The notes under the pieces were generated by a model. It was given only the letters and a program-made list of their open reading frames with translations. It did no database searches and had not been told where the DNA came from. DNA of 64,000 nucleotides from Cadophora sp. MPI-SDFR-AT-0126 (Eukaryota > Ascomycota > Leotiomycetes > Helotiales > Ploettnerulaceae): NCBI GenBank assembly GCA_020747065.1, contig JAGMVK010000002.1, positions 1,550,001-1,614,000 of the forward strand, given 5' to 3'. A program made the position numbers and the translations under genes. Below, one piece after another: positions 9,897-21,452 of the stretch (position 1 is the stretch's first letter; every line of letters starts with the position of its first letter).

Positions 9897-12212
9897 TTAC
9901 TCGTGCTTGACCTCCATCAACTTCTCCAAGTCCATACCGGTGAGATCGTCGGCCACCCAAGGGCCTTTCTCCTCTTCTGTGGAGTTGTGAAAGGCATCTG
10001 CTCGTCTCATCGTTTGGACGTCCAAGTCGGTGACATACGCCTTCTCGTTCTGGAGTTTCATGCGGACTTCGTAGTCCGTATCCAGCATCATGTCGTCTTT
10101 CCAGAGACGACGTGGGCCATCGAAGACGCAAAGAACTCGCTTCTTCATCTTCATCTGTGAAGTGGGGCATCCCCATGAGGAAGGGTAGTCCTTGCGCTTC
10201 TTGCGGCCTTTGGTGTTCAACGTCACGCCTCCCTTCGAGTGCGTGAGTCCACGGGACTTTTGGACCCCGTTAGCGGGGTTACGGTTCTTGTTCTTCCGTG
10301 ACTTCGTGCGGAGAGCGAAGTCATCGTCGTTCTCGTCGTCAAAATCCTCCTCATCTTCTTCCTCATCTGCTGAGTAGACATTGGTGGTGGTGATTGGGAG
10401 CGCATTGTTGCGAAGTGTTTCGTGTACAGCTTGGTCTTGCTCAACCTCGGCGAGTCTAGCTGCGTTTATTGCCTCGGATGGCTCTTCTTGTTGGACAATG
10501 CGAAGAACACAATCATCCAAATGCTCGTAGAAGTCTTGAGCATTGCTGAAGGTACCAGAGCATGTCGAACACTTGCCAGTAGCATCGGGTGCGTATCCAG
10601 AGAGCTTTTTGGTGCTGTTGACGTTGCCCGAGGTCTTCTTCCGCGAATTTGGTGGTGTTTGCTCAACAGCGTGGACCGATGTCAGATGTCTCTTGAAAAC
10701 ATCAGCGCGGTTGAACGATTTTTCTGCCGCAGAGCCGGAACCAGGGCAAAATCCGCAAACCATGGTACCCTTGTAATGGGTAAGGGTATGTCGATTCTTG
10801 TCATACTTGCGCGCGAAGCCCTTGATGTGGTAGTCGCAAGTTTGGATCGGGCACTTCTCTGGTCGCTCATTCTGGTGAGTCAACATATGTGCTTTCAAGT
10901 CTTTGAAGACCTTTCCGCACTCAGGATATGTGCATCTTCCTTTTTCTTTCGACTCCTCGCTGCTGAAATTGCCATCTTGGCTGTCATAGGATTGGATGGA
11001 TGGTCGACGAGGTGGTGGGTAAGGATATGATGAAGCATATGAGTAAGGTGATTGACTCCCTTGCTTAATCGGTCTTGGACTTCTCGACATATGTGACAAT
11101 GATGGCGATCCAGGATATGTTGGTGGTGGATAGACAGAAGTGTCATTTGATTGGGTGGCGGAGGTTGGGCGGACAGTGTATTGAGGGTGCAGAATGGATG
11201 GATCTAAAGCAGAATATGTTAGCCAACGGGTCCATTTCGGAACGGTTGATAAAGGACAACGCTGGATTGACAGAGGAAACCGACAAGAAGATTCAAGAGG
11301 CGCAACGAAACTGCCACTAGATTGAGAAAAGAAAGGAGTTTGATGATATGTGGCGTAAGATGGGGATGCCTCTTTAGGATAACTTTGCGAGGCAGAAGAA
11401 ACCGGAGAGCGCATATCTTGACCCCGAGAATTGGTGCTCGATGAAGCGTAAAGAGGAGCACTGAATGTTTGCGAAGGTCGCCGAGAATCTGAAGGAGATA
11501 TGGAAAAAGAAGAAACAGGGGATTTGAAAATGTCGTCTTTGAAGTCCGTCCGAACCGCGCTGACTGGTGTGATTGGCGAGGCCATTGACATTGTGGCATC
11601 CGCAGCCTTTGGAGAAGTGACAAAAGTAGATAAAGAAGAAAATGACTCGCAATTGGAAGATATCGAACCGTGCTGACGAGACCCTGATGTAGAGACGTTT
11701 TTGCACTCACCAACAAAACTGGGCTTGGTTGAATTGAACTCTAAAGCGAAGTCGTCCATACCTGTAGGTTGCTGGTAGCTGTAGTCGCTGCTGCCATGGC
11801 TATAGTTGTCGTACTGGACAATACCGGGGTTCAACCCGAGTCCATGTGGGGCCCACTCAGGGACCGGGACAACATGTCCATGAATTGAATGGGGAGATCC
11901 CATTGCGGAGGATGTCGCTGAAGGTCCAGATGCTGTCGAGTAATTCGAGGGTGCTGCTCGAAGATCTGGTGACTCGAGAGAATATTGCGGTGCTTCGGCA
12001 TACATGGTGGATGAGTTCAATTCAGTACTCGTAGGATATGCCTCTTGTGTCCTCGGATACGCATATGCAGTATCCATGTTGAAGTTCTGTCCGCCGAAGG
12101 GGAAGTTGTGAGACAACATGTTTGGATCTGGGTAAAGAGGGAAATCGACTCCCTCGTTGTCGCTCATGTGTCGCGAGAGCATGTGGTAAGTGGTTTCGGC
12201 AATTGAGACCAT
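9897..12212 (-). CDS. C2H2 zinc-finger transcription factor-like protein
   Basis: One uninterrupted frame encodes 771 residues from the ATG at 12212 (MVSIAETTYHMLSR). The first in-frame upstream codon that extends it is TTG, so I did not use it. The N-terminal 420 residues are Ser/Pro/Tyr-rich and disordered. Three C2H2-type fingers lie at about 425-515: CTYPECGKVFKDLKAHMLTH, CPIQTCDYHIKGFARKYDKNRHTLTH, and CGFCPGSGSAAEKSFNRADVFKRHLTSVH with an enlarged first loop. A later CSTCSGTF...H..DC could be a fourth degenerate finger. The C-terminus has an acidic stretch (DEEEDEEDFDDEN) and basic patches (KSRKNKNR, KGRKKRK). The segment 11204-11311 (108 nt, no stop) has branch GCTAAC and acceptor TTTAG and may be a frame-preserving intron. 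The DNA target and pathway are unknown. Confidence 0.82.
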   Translation of the reverse strand: MVSIAETTYHMLSRHMSDNEGVDFPLYPDPNMLSHNFPFGGQNFNMDTAYAYPRTQEAYPTSTELNSSTMYAEAPQYSLESPDLRAAPSNYSTASGPSATSSAMGSPHSIHGHVVPVPEWAPHGLGLNPGIVQYDNYSHGSSDYSYQQPTGMDDFALEFNSTKPSFVGECKNVSTSGSRQHGSISSNCESFSSLSTFVTSPKAADATMSMASPITPVSAVRTDFKDDIFKSPVSSFSISPSDSRRPSQTFSAPLYASSSTNSRGQDMRSPVSSASQSYPKEASPSYATYHQTPFFSQSSGSFVAPLESSCRFPLSIQRCPLSTVPKWTRWLTYSALDPSILHPQYTVRPTSATQSNDTSVYPPPTYPGSPSLSHMSRSPRPIKQGSQSPYSYASSYPYPPPRRPSIQSYDSQDGNFSSEESKEKGRCTYPECGKVFKDLKAHMLTHQNERPEKCPIQTCDYHIKGFARKYDKNRHTLTHYKGTMVCGFCPGSGSAAEKSFNRADVFKRHLTSVHAVEQTPPNSRKKTSGNVNSTKKLSGYAPDATGKCSTCSGTFSNAQDFYEHLDDCVLRIVQQEEPSEAINAARLAEVEQDQAVHETLRNNALPITTTNVYSADEEEDEEDFDDENDDDFALRTKSRKNKNRNPANGVQKSRGLTHSKGGVTLNTKGRKKRKDYPSSWGCPTSQMKMKKRVLCVFDGPRRLWKDDMMLDTDYEVRMKLQNEKAYVTDLDVQTMRRADAFHNSTEEEKGPWVADDLTGMDLEKLMEVKHE

Positions 12213-12856
12213 TGTGATTGAGTTTGAAGACGGCGACGGCTGGCTGTTGTCTGGGGGTTGAAGCCACAACCTCTCGTCTACTTCTAATCAGCTCCGCACT
12301 CTCAAAAGACTGATTGAAGGTGTGAAAGCATACCTTGGGACCGGAAGTTACTACAACTTGTTTGTTGGGGCCAAGGGAAAGTGCCTTGACTAGATGTGCT
12401 CCTGTCGACTCGTATATGATAGAAGCGGGAGCGCAGTGGGGATGTCGGACCAGGGACGGAAAGGGCGGCGGATGGATGTTGATCTGCTATGATCTGAGAC
12501 AGAAGGATGATATCAAAGGCTGCGGCGTGGAGGATAGTTATTTATGTGTGAAGCGTTAAGTGAAGTGCTGGCTGGGGATGTGTTGGGTTCGGAAGTGAAT
12601 CGAGACAGAGTGAGTAAGTATGTATGTATGTATGTGGGTAAGTAGAAAGATGAGAGATGATGTATGCTGATGTATGCTGATGCTGATCGGTGCCTGGAAT
12701 GGACTGAAGAGGGGGACGACCTTGATATGTATGTACGGATTGGACGTTGATGGATCTGAGGGTGAGAGATATGGGATCGGAGCCTAGGGTAGCTTGTGTG
12801 GGCGGGCATCTCCAGATTATAATAATTATTTGGAGTGGAGTGGAGTGAGTGAAGTG

Positions 12857-12890
12857 GAGTCGAGTCGAGTCGAGTCGAGTCGAGTCGAAT
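12857..12890. repeat. (GAGTC)n pentanucleotide microsatellite
   Basis: About six GAGTC units occur in tandem with one imperfect unit at the end. The same unit recurs at 14225-14245. Both lie upstream of the C2H2 gene. Confidence 0.85.
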
Positions 12891-12966
12891 CGAGCGGGTT
12901 GGAGCAGACAGAGCAGTTAGTTAGTTTAGTGGTGACCGACCAGGTCAAAATGGATATTGCGCAGCC

Positions 12967-13045
12967 GGGGGGGAGCCAGGGTCCAGGGGGGCAGGGCTGT
13001 GGCAGGGGAAGGGTGGGTTGGTGGGTTGGTGGGTTGGTGAGTTGG
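12967..13045 (+). repeat. G-tract cluster with TTGGTGGG repeats
   Basis: Multiple G runs of 3-7 bases within 45 bases are followed by three GGGTTGGT units. Quadruplex formation on the plus strand is plausible. Confidence 0.7.
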
Positions 13046-13289
13046 GTGGCATTCTTTTTCCTTCCCAGGGATACAAGGGGAGGGAGTGAGTTAGTGAGTG
13101 GACGTCCATGCACAGTCCTGGTCCTGGTCCTGGTCCTGTAAGCCCTTTCATTCTTTGGCAGGCCATTTTGGTACTGGTACGGATAGACAGTAGAGGAGGG
13201 CAAAGGGGGGCGGGCACTGCACTGGACGGTCCACGATAGCCAGGTGTGACCTCAAATGCCCGCCTATTGTCGTGGACTAATGAACTTTG

Positions 13290-13350
13290 CGTCTCATCTC
13301 ACCATCTCATCATCTCATCATCTCATCATCTCTCTCATCTCTTCTCATCT
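13290..13350. repeat. CATCT/CATCATCT microsatellite
   Basis: Imperfect tandem pyrimidine-rich units of 5 and 8 bases are readable directly in the sequence. No coding sense is implied. Confidence 0.75.
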
Positions 13351-14224
13351 CCTCGTTCACACAGGACCGGAGAGGGACAACTATCGACCCTGCTCGGTGT
13401 GTCCTGTTGCCGACCACAGCGTCTTTTGGTGCTGCTCATCCTATCCCATCCCATCCTTTGAGCCCAACCTTTCCCCTTGGCCCTCCCCATAGATAGAAAC
13501 TGATCGCTGCAATGGTACCGACAAAAGGACCGCCCAAATAAAGTACCGGCGCGGTGATAACAAAGGTACCTACGTACCCAAATACCTCCCAAACTCGCCT
13601 ATGGCACTGGACCAAGCTCCATGGATTGTGCTGCAAAGAGTACTTCCTTCGTATGAGTGCACCTCGGGATGTTTTTGGTCTATCTGCCTTACTGGCGGGT
13701 CGTGATGCATCGCATCGTAAGTGTCAGTATTGTGCTGTATTAGCCAGAGTCGGCCTCCCCTAATCCTTCTGGTCCTGTCCTGTTCGCAGCAAGCAATCTC
13801 GTTCTTGATTTGCTGCTGCTGCACGATGCCCATAACGAAGTACCATCGACTGCCGCACCCCCCATCTGGAAGTGCACTTTTGCTGTGCACCAAGACCAAG
13901 ACGAAAGTGTCCATCACAGCTCTTGACTTTCCATGTGGCTTGCAGCTAGCTAGTTGATCGCCTCAGTCCCCTCACTGCCCTCTCTACCCTACCCCAGAGT
14001 GACCCAGAAACACACCGCCAGCTTCCCAAACGCCCTATGACAGACAGCGACAGGAACACAGCCTTATGGAGGTATGCTCCTTGGCAGTGATTTGCACTAG
14101 TGTGAATGGGCTGGGGGGTAATCTTTGGGTGGAAGTGATCAGGGATCCGGAACAGGGGATCAGGGGGAGCTGCATGTTTAGGGCCTTCTCTTCTCGCGTT
14201 GTCCGGGTGGGTGTCACTTGAGTC

Positions 14225-14245
14225 GGGTCGAGTCGAGTCGAGTCG
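14225..14245. repeat. (GAGTC)n microsatellite, second copy
   Basis: Four tandem units of the pentanucleotide also found at 12857-12890, in the same orientation. Confidence 0.8.
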
Positions 14246-14950
14246 TTGCAGTCGGCAAGATTTGGATCGCGTTGATCCAAGCAGACTCCGCCAGGAGAGG
14301 GAAAAGAAGCAGCACCTACCAGGTTGAGTGTTGGAACAGGATAGGGGGAAGGAAGGTAAATGAAAGCAGGGGGAGGGAGTGAGTGAAGGCAAAAAGAAAG
14401 CAAAGCAAAGGGTGTTTCCGTCCAAAAAACCAAGCTTTCGTAGCTCTGACCAATCACAGAGCTGCCTTCAGGGCTCCCCTCCTCTTGCCATTCGCCCTTC
14501 ATGTTCACGTTCATCTTCATCTTCATCTTCGTCTCCACATTCATGCTCCGTGCTCTCGTCACCCTCGACTCCCTTTCCATTCCAAGTCCCGGCTAGCGTC
14601 TTCCTCTTTCCTCATTCCTTTCACTTATTTCTAAGCTCCTCTCGAACAACATGGTCCTGTGCTCCCGCGAAAAGGGACTTCTTACTTGTAATGTATTCAG
14701 TTAGTGTCTCGCTCTAGAATTTCGAAGACATCGAAGACATCCACGGATCGATGGCATTCATACTTCGTAGGCCAGTCGCTGGGTGTAGGGAGGGAGTAAG
14801 ACACCGTCGCAAAAAGTAGCCGTTTCTTTTGCTGGCACCCGCACAGCGCCGCACTGCACTGACTACACTGCGCCAGGCCACCGGATTTGCACGGACTTGA
14901 CTGACAGGGCCCAGGGCCCAACTAGGTTGAGCTCGTAGATCTTATTAGCT

Positions 14951-17900
14951 TGATTAAGCATCGTCTCAGCTTGCTAGCCGGCGGGGAACTTCTTAATCTT
15001 CTTGACTTGCCCGTTTTCAGACAGTATTGTGGTGGCTAGATTGCGTACTAGAACGCTTTGAGATTATCGTGAACTTCCTATCAGTCCATTCTTCTGCCAG
15101 AATTGGAGCCATCGAGATCTTCGACAGATCTGGATCTGGATGCGTGGGGAGGCAGATCTGATGACTCGCCATGGTCATAAAAGGCAACCATCCAGACAAA
15201 AGCAATGTCACTCATTGATTGGCCGGCTGGCTGGGTGGCCATGCTGATGACTTTGCTGCCAATTCAGAATTGATTGTTTGATGAGGAAGGATGATTATTG
15301 ACTTAGAGTGCGTACGGGCGATCCTGGAGATGCTTCAAAGTCTATCTTGCCAACCGAGGCAATACCAACACCAGTCAGTCAACGGGTGCCGCCTGCCTTT
15401 TCGCTGTAGAACAGTTGTGATGGTATTCTTTCTGGTCACAAGTACAAGTGCAAGCACAACAGGCTTCCAGAAACTTGTTCTCGATCCAGCAGTGCGGGAG
15501 ACCGTGACGCCCCCCAGGCTTTGTCCTACACCGAGCAGAATGAGGTACAGACAGCATCGCAACGAAAACCACACCAGCCATAGTCGGCCGCTCAGCACCA
15601 TCACGAACCTTCATTGCACACCCCTTCCCCGCCAAATCTGGTCCCAGTTGTCGGAACCATGAAAGTGGCTCAGGCCACATTCCTGACCGAATGATTGGTT
15701 GAACTACGACCACCCCCGTGGACAGCCGAGGACAGGGTCCAAAAATAGAGCTCAAAATAGTGGCAGCACAGCCTCATGGCTTAGCAAATGATCGCATCGA
15801 GCATTGTTTTATGCAACAGAAATAACTTGCACAGTGTGATCATGTTGCAGCATCATACAGTAGCACAGTATCTCCACACTGTTGCTGTCCGCAGTCATTA
15901 GGGAGTAGCAGAGCAGCAAACAAGCAATGCGTCATGTTCCAACCGTCCTCGAGTCTAATGAGGAGAAACGACATCGTTGCGACTGGGTCATTGGGGACGC
16001 GTTCCCCTGTCGATCAGCCTTGGCTCCACGCTTTCGGCTCCAACATCAGACGGTGCTTGGTAGGCGAGGCAGATTCGACCTGTCTCTGGCGCTCCAAAAC
16101 AAGAACACCTCCAAGACTAGCAAGAACTGGAACCTGATTCATATCACCATGAATGCATCGTGCATCTATCGCTCAAGATAGGCCCTTGCTGTCCACCTTG
16201 GGCGTCTGTAACAGTTCACCACAACAGCAAGCCAACCGCATGCGAAACGAGGGTCAATCACTGGTCGCCAAGCCGTGGTAAGTCGACCCGAGCCTAAGTC
16301 TCCTTTTGCCTGGAAGAAACTGTCATCCTAGTCACTGCAGAGTGTCGGATATTGAGGTCTTCCTGTGATCCTTCAGCCTTATACTCAGGAGAAGGGCCCA
16401 GCCGAGTAATGATTGGCAGTATCGCAATGAGCCTGCCGCCCGCCGGCTTTCCGTTGTCAGAAGCTTGGTGTTCGAGGTCCGGGGTTCTGAGCAAGTGATT
16501 GGCAGTGCAACGTCCTTGCTCAAACAATGCGCTGGACATCTTACAACACTTCTTTCTCTTACTGGGCCAGAGACTTCTCGTTGGCGACACAATGCATTAC
16601 AAGATTATATAAATCTCCTCTAATTTTGCGACGATCGAGGATCTTTCTCTCGAGCACCATTGAATCCATCAGTGTCCTATCATGCAGACTATGTTTGGTG
16701 GTTTTGTGTCCAAGTAAAAAAGTATTGATAATCTCGTACGTGGATCCATTGATGCGGAATCGGGTTGGGCAATTACCACTCCCTGCGATTTTGAGTCCCG
16801 AATGCAGTTTGCCGCTTTCGATACTTCGCACACTGGAGCGAGGGATGTGGATTTGATAGGTCGATAAACGACAGTGCATGGACCTTATAATTAGCCAGCA
16901 GCACTGAGGAGATCTGATCTGAAGTCCTGCATGTTTTGCTTGTCGCCTAGACGAAGCTGTCATAAATGGTGGTGTTCGCAAAAGTGCAAATCACCGGCAC
17001 CGAGTAGCAAAATACCGATTCTTTGATTGTAAGGCATCCATAGTCTTGCATCTTTCAGAACGTTACCGATCAAGGTGGTGCACTCATTGCTAACCGGTCC
17101 TGAGGACCGCAATCACGCTATGTGGGAGGTAACTCGAGCCCATTTCCATTCCTTCTCACAGAGATACTTTAGCAAGGAGAGATTGGGAGTGAGAAAGCAG
17201 CGCCTGGCAAAGCATCATTCCCACCCACTACTGCAATCCTGCAAATGACCATTTGGCCATGATAGAAACTTTAAGTTACACCTCATCTGAACTCTAAAGT
17301 TCCTCCCACAACTGGGAAATGTCCAATGGGATGGAATCTTCGGTATCCCAGTCCGAAGGCATGTCTCGCTCACCGCGAATATGGCCGCAACAGCGGTGTA
17401 CCGTCTGGTCATGGCACAGCCTCGCGATGGCCTCCCGCGATTCTGTTTGCACCTCTTGCTGCACCTCAAATGCCACGCTGACGCCAGGGCCATTTCCTGG
17501 CTCATGCTCTGCCTCCCCTCCCTTCCCTGCCGACGGGCCTCCGTGATCCCTGAACCATGAACCCTGTAGCTCATAGGGCTGTTTTCTGTGAGCCAATCAG
17601 CATTTAGTTGGCCTTTTACCCACGATCGACTGGTTTCGGGCTCGCCGTCCTTGGCTAGAGGTGGGGAGCTAGCGTATGTAAGCCAATGAGGCAGACTTTG
17701 CGTCGATGACTGTGTGAAGCATACCATGATGTATATGACTGCATCGTCAATGGTATTTGTCTGGAGGAATGGCAAATGCTGACTGCCTAATCGACCGATG
17801 CGACGAGAAGTCCGCCGACTGAACGAGAGACGGAGTAGGACGACGATGGGTAAAGCCCAACGAGGTCGCAAGCGTGTCGGTGAGTAAAGATGCTACCTGA

Positions 17901-20900
17901 TATGCAGTGAGATGTGACATGGAGGCAACGTTTCGACATAGAAGTCTTCAGCAGCTTCTATGGCTTCCATAAGTCTCATGGCTCTTGCTCCTTGACATTG
18001 CCTTGTGATACTGCACTGCACTAAAGTACCGATGTCTCTCCACCACTTTGCGCCTCCCCTGGTTTTCCTCGTGCAAGTTGACGATGGGTTCGTCCTAATT
18101 CCCATGATGAGACTACAAATGCTCCGGCATCACGCCATCTCCTATCTAGCAGATCGAACTGGCTTCTTGGGCATGTGGAGCCGTGCATGGAGACGCTATA
18201 TCCCGCCACAGGGTCTTTGGCTCCTTCTACCTGGGATTTGGATGCTGGAAGAACCCAAAAGCCAACTGTGAAGCTCGTATCTTCAGGCGACAGCAAGCTC
18301 GAGGATTTGGGTGGGAAACTGGATATCGAATGAACTTGTCTGTGCTCTTCCCGCTTGGCCGTCGGACACCCAAATGATTCAAGGACGACTTACACTGACT
18401 GGCTGGCGAGGCCTGACACAAAGTCGTCAATCAGAACTCAATCACGACCCAGATGCTTGGGACACATATGGCGGAATTGCCCGCCTTGCCCAGATATATT
18501 GGCGAAGCCAATTATGCAAGAGCCACAACTCTAACTCCCCTTTTGGACTGCAAGTCAACTCCATTAGCGATAGTGGTGTCCAGGCCATCCAATCAAAATT
18601 GCAGCTACTGCTTCGTGATGAGAGAAGCATATCATGCGACGAAGTCTGCGTTGAAGATAGACTTTGGATGCTAGGGCCACTCTTCGGAGCTTGGAATGTC
18701 ACTCACTACATTATCGCAAACATTTCTGAAAATGGAATGGAGCGGGCAGAGGCGAGAGGGGCACCGAAAAGTTGTGCTCCATATCCGCTCAATTCAGGTT
18801 CGAATTCGAGCGTCAACCCAACTTTTCCATGTGGTAAATGCGGGATCTGTCAAGTCCGCGCCCACCATGTCCCTTGCCGTCGATCATGTCCCTGTCCGTC
18901 GGTCGCAATGTCTGAAGTGTGAACCTCAGGGGTGGTTTATTTTTGAACCGCTCGGATCCTCTGAGGCTCTGTCAAATCCCAGATTGCCCAATCAAAGCAG
19001 AATTCCTCATTTCGTACCTTCAACCTATCAGCGTTGATCGACCCTATTCCCCTGTTTGTAAGTATGTAGCCTTGTATCGCAATGTCTCAAGCTTCTCTTG
19101 TCTTGGAACGGAGTCTACCTCCACCTTTCGCCCCCAACTTTCAAGATCCTTGCAGTAAGTAGTCTCGCAAGTCCACCACACCCTGGGATGGCCAGAGGCC
19201 CCGAGGACTGATCAGTGGGTGATCTCCATTCCCGCATGGTGTTGTCTGGTGCTTGTTCTCATTGGTAAGCTCATCTCATGTCCCGTCGGTAACCACCTGC
19301 ATTTCATCCCCAATTCATCTCGCGGGACTTCCGATGAAGCTGCACACGGAAGTAGGTGAGTGAAAAAAACCCAGCCATTATTATCGTCTCGCACACTCAA
19401 CACAATGTCTTTCGCCCATCCACTTTCATTCAAGCCCAGGGCCCCTCCATAGACATCAAGCTGTCTCCCGTGTGGGGCCGTTGGAAGCTTTCATAAAATG
19501 ACCTGCCACGTGAGTGTCGTTATCTGGGGTCATCCCGATCAGGACTCAGTGGCGCCAAGTCGCCGACTTAAAGGATCAGTTGCAGGACAGTAACTCAGAC
19601 GGGATGGCTGGGTGGGGAAAAGATGGTCAAGCCCTCAAATCAAGCCGCAATCTTCCCATCGAGCCTCGACGTCTCTTCTCCACGCCTTAGATGGCTTCTG
19701 CTAAAGCCGAAACTTCAACGTTATCTTCCTCTTGTCATTCGATCAATGAGCACGACCGGATCTCCTTTCTCCTCACGGGTGAATCGGGGTGGCCCTCGTG
19801 GACAGTGGAGCGGGTGGAGCTTGAGTGAGTTCAACAGGTGTCAGAGTCCAGAGCCAGATCCCATGTTGGTCCCTGTCACAACTTCACGACCCGCCGCTCC
19901 TTTCCCAAAAAGTTAAAAGTTAAGTAAATAGGCGAGGAGGCAATGTTCCGGCACTGGCGTCGCGGGGTACAGACAGAACAGACTTGAGTCTCACAACTCA
20001 TTGAAGAAGGCGAGGCGCCATGTCCCGTAGGCATGGCACTGGATCGGTCAAGATGTGCGACAGTGATAAATGCAAAATGAATTGATTTCGCGCACACAAT
20101 CCACAAATCTCATCCTACCCATGTGCTGTGTGTGGTTACAGATGTCTTAAAATCGTACGACGACTTAGTTCTTATCTCCCAAGCATGGCCTGGAGTCTGG
20201 CCATACTTTTGAGTTTGAGTGCTTCGAGCCTCGAGCCTAGAGCTTGGAGCATCGACGTGGTCACGCCGGGTATTGGTGGTGGAGGTTGTGGTTGAATTGT
20301 TGAAATGGCATCTGCCGCGCCCCTCAATTCTTGGGAACAATCGTGGCGTTTTGTGCAACCAGGAGGTTGGAAGCGCGATTGATTTGGGCCTGAAGGGAAC
20401 TATATCGGTGCCAGAGACAATGCCCTGCAGGTGATCGACTCGTCGAGGTTGTTGATGCATCGTCGATTACAGATCCTGGAAATCCGCAATCCATTCCTGG
20501 AGCAGATGAGAGGAGGACGGGAGCAGAAAGAGAGATTGGAAGAAAAAGAAATGCCGGCAATACACTAGCCTTCCTCACTCCCCCGGATGTGTCTCCGTCC
20601 TGGTCTGATTACCCTGCTTCATGCTCGATTTGCTGGGACATTCCGATGCAAAAGTGCACTTCGACCCCGACCTTGAAGTGAGGTCGGTGGGTATCAAATC
20701 TGCGCAGGATTCCAGGGCCATGTTTGTTCGGTCTTTCACCCTGCTTGACTTCGCCTGGCTATTGTTAAGAGTGATGTTGTTCAAGTGGACGTTTGTTTAG
20801 GTTTTTGCTTCGCTTGCTAGGTTCATCAGCAATGGAAGGGGGGGTGCTCTCTCCTGAGGTTGTTTGGCTTGCACGATCGAAATCTTCCAGTACTATTGTG

Positions 20901-21452
20901 GACTTTCCTACTTTTGACAATCATGCAATGCAAATGCAACTCCCTGCCTTGGTCAATTCGATGGTGAAATGCATGACCATGATCGATATCAGTTTTGGTA
21001 TCTGCCTCTTTCGCGCGAGATGTGGTAGATCTATTCCCGTCTTCTGAGATAGGGGCCAGGGTTGTCGATCAGTTGTCTGGATGCGTGGCTCGCCAGGAAA
21101 CATCAGTCACCGTTTCGTTTTGGGCTTCAGGCTTTGGTCAATACGGTCTTGACCGCCGTCCTGTACTGCAAGACCGATCACAACAGCCATTAATTCCTGC
21201 CTGCTCCATCCTCGCTACTCGCAGGAAATTACCAGGACGAGACCACGGCCTAACCATTCTTGCGTTTTCTATTTTGAGGCCATTAATTCAGAATTAGAAA
21301 GCTTATTATTTTCTGCGTTCTTATTTTCTCCAAAGTAGGCTCGATCTGGACTGAGAGCATCGTGCAGTCTAGAGGCTTTTCATAGACCACTCTGAGGTGC
21401 GTGGTGCCAACGCATTTTCCCCTCTCGTACGGTCTAGAATTGTTTCAGTGTT
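14951..21452. other. Gene desert, nothing recognisable
   Basis: In 6.5 kb I found no frame with a family motif and no convincing exon-intron chain. The longest open frames (17215-17871 minus, 18311-18922 plus) have erratic composition. The segment 17294-17596 minus ends in an acidic, somewhat protein-like run (RDMPSDWDTEDSIPLD), but no extension by splicing was found. No transposase, reverse transcriptase or terminal repeats were seen. The desert could hold long regulatory DNA, noncoding RNA or strongly decayed elements. Confidence 0.5.

Larger units (their letters stand above)
12213..14950. other. Low-complexity upstream region of the C2H2 gene
   Basis: No gene is seen. The stretch contains GAGTC repeats (12857-12890 and 14225-14245), a G-tract cluster (12967-13045), GGTCCT repeats (13119-13138) and CATCT/CATCATCT repeats (13290-13350). 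A possible leader intron of the C2H2 transcript (GTATGC donor) lies near 12290-12334. The open frames here are translations of simple repeats. Confidence 0.6.

Noticed and set aside
10422..11030. 202-codon frame on the plus strand
   Set aside because: Lies entirely antisense to the C2H2 gene, which has clear zinc fingers.
11564..11710. Possible 147-base intron in the C2H2 gene with a perfect GTGAGT donor at 11710
   Set aside because: The enclosed translation (SMASPITPVSAVRTDFKDD nearby) looks coding and the frame continues without it; kept as exon.
17215..17871. 218-codon minus-strand open frame in the gene desert
   Set aside because: Erratic composition, no motif, no splice extension and overlapping open frames on both strands; length alone is not convincing.
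18311..18922. 203-codon plus-strand open frame in the gene desert
   Set aside because: No recognisable domain and no supporting neighbouring exon.
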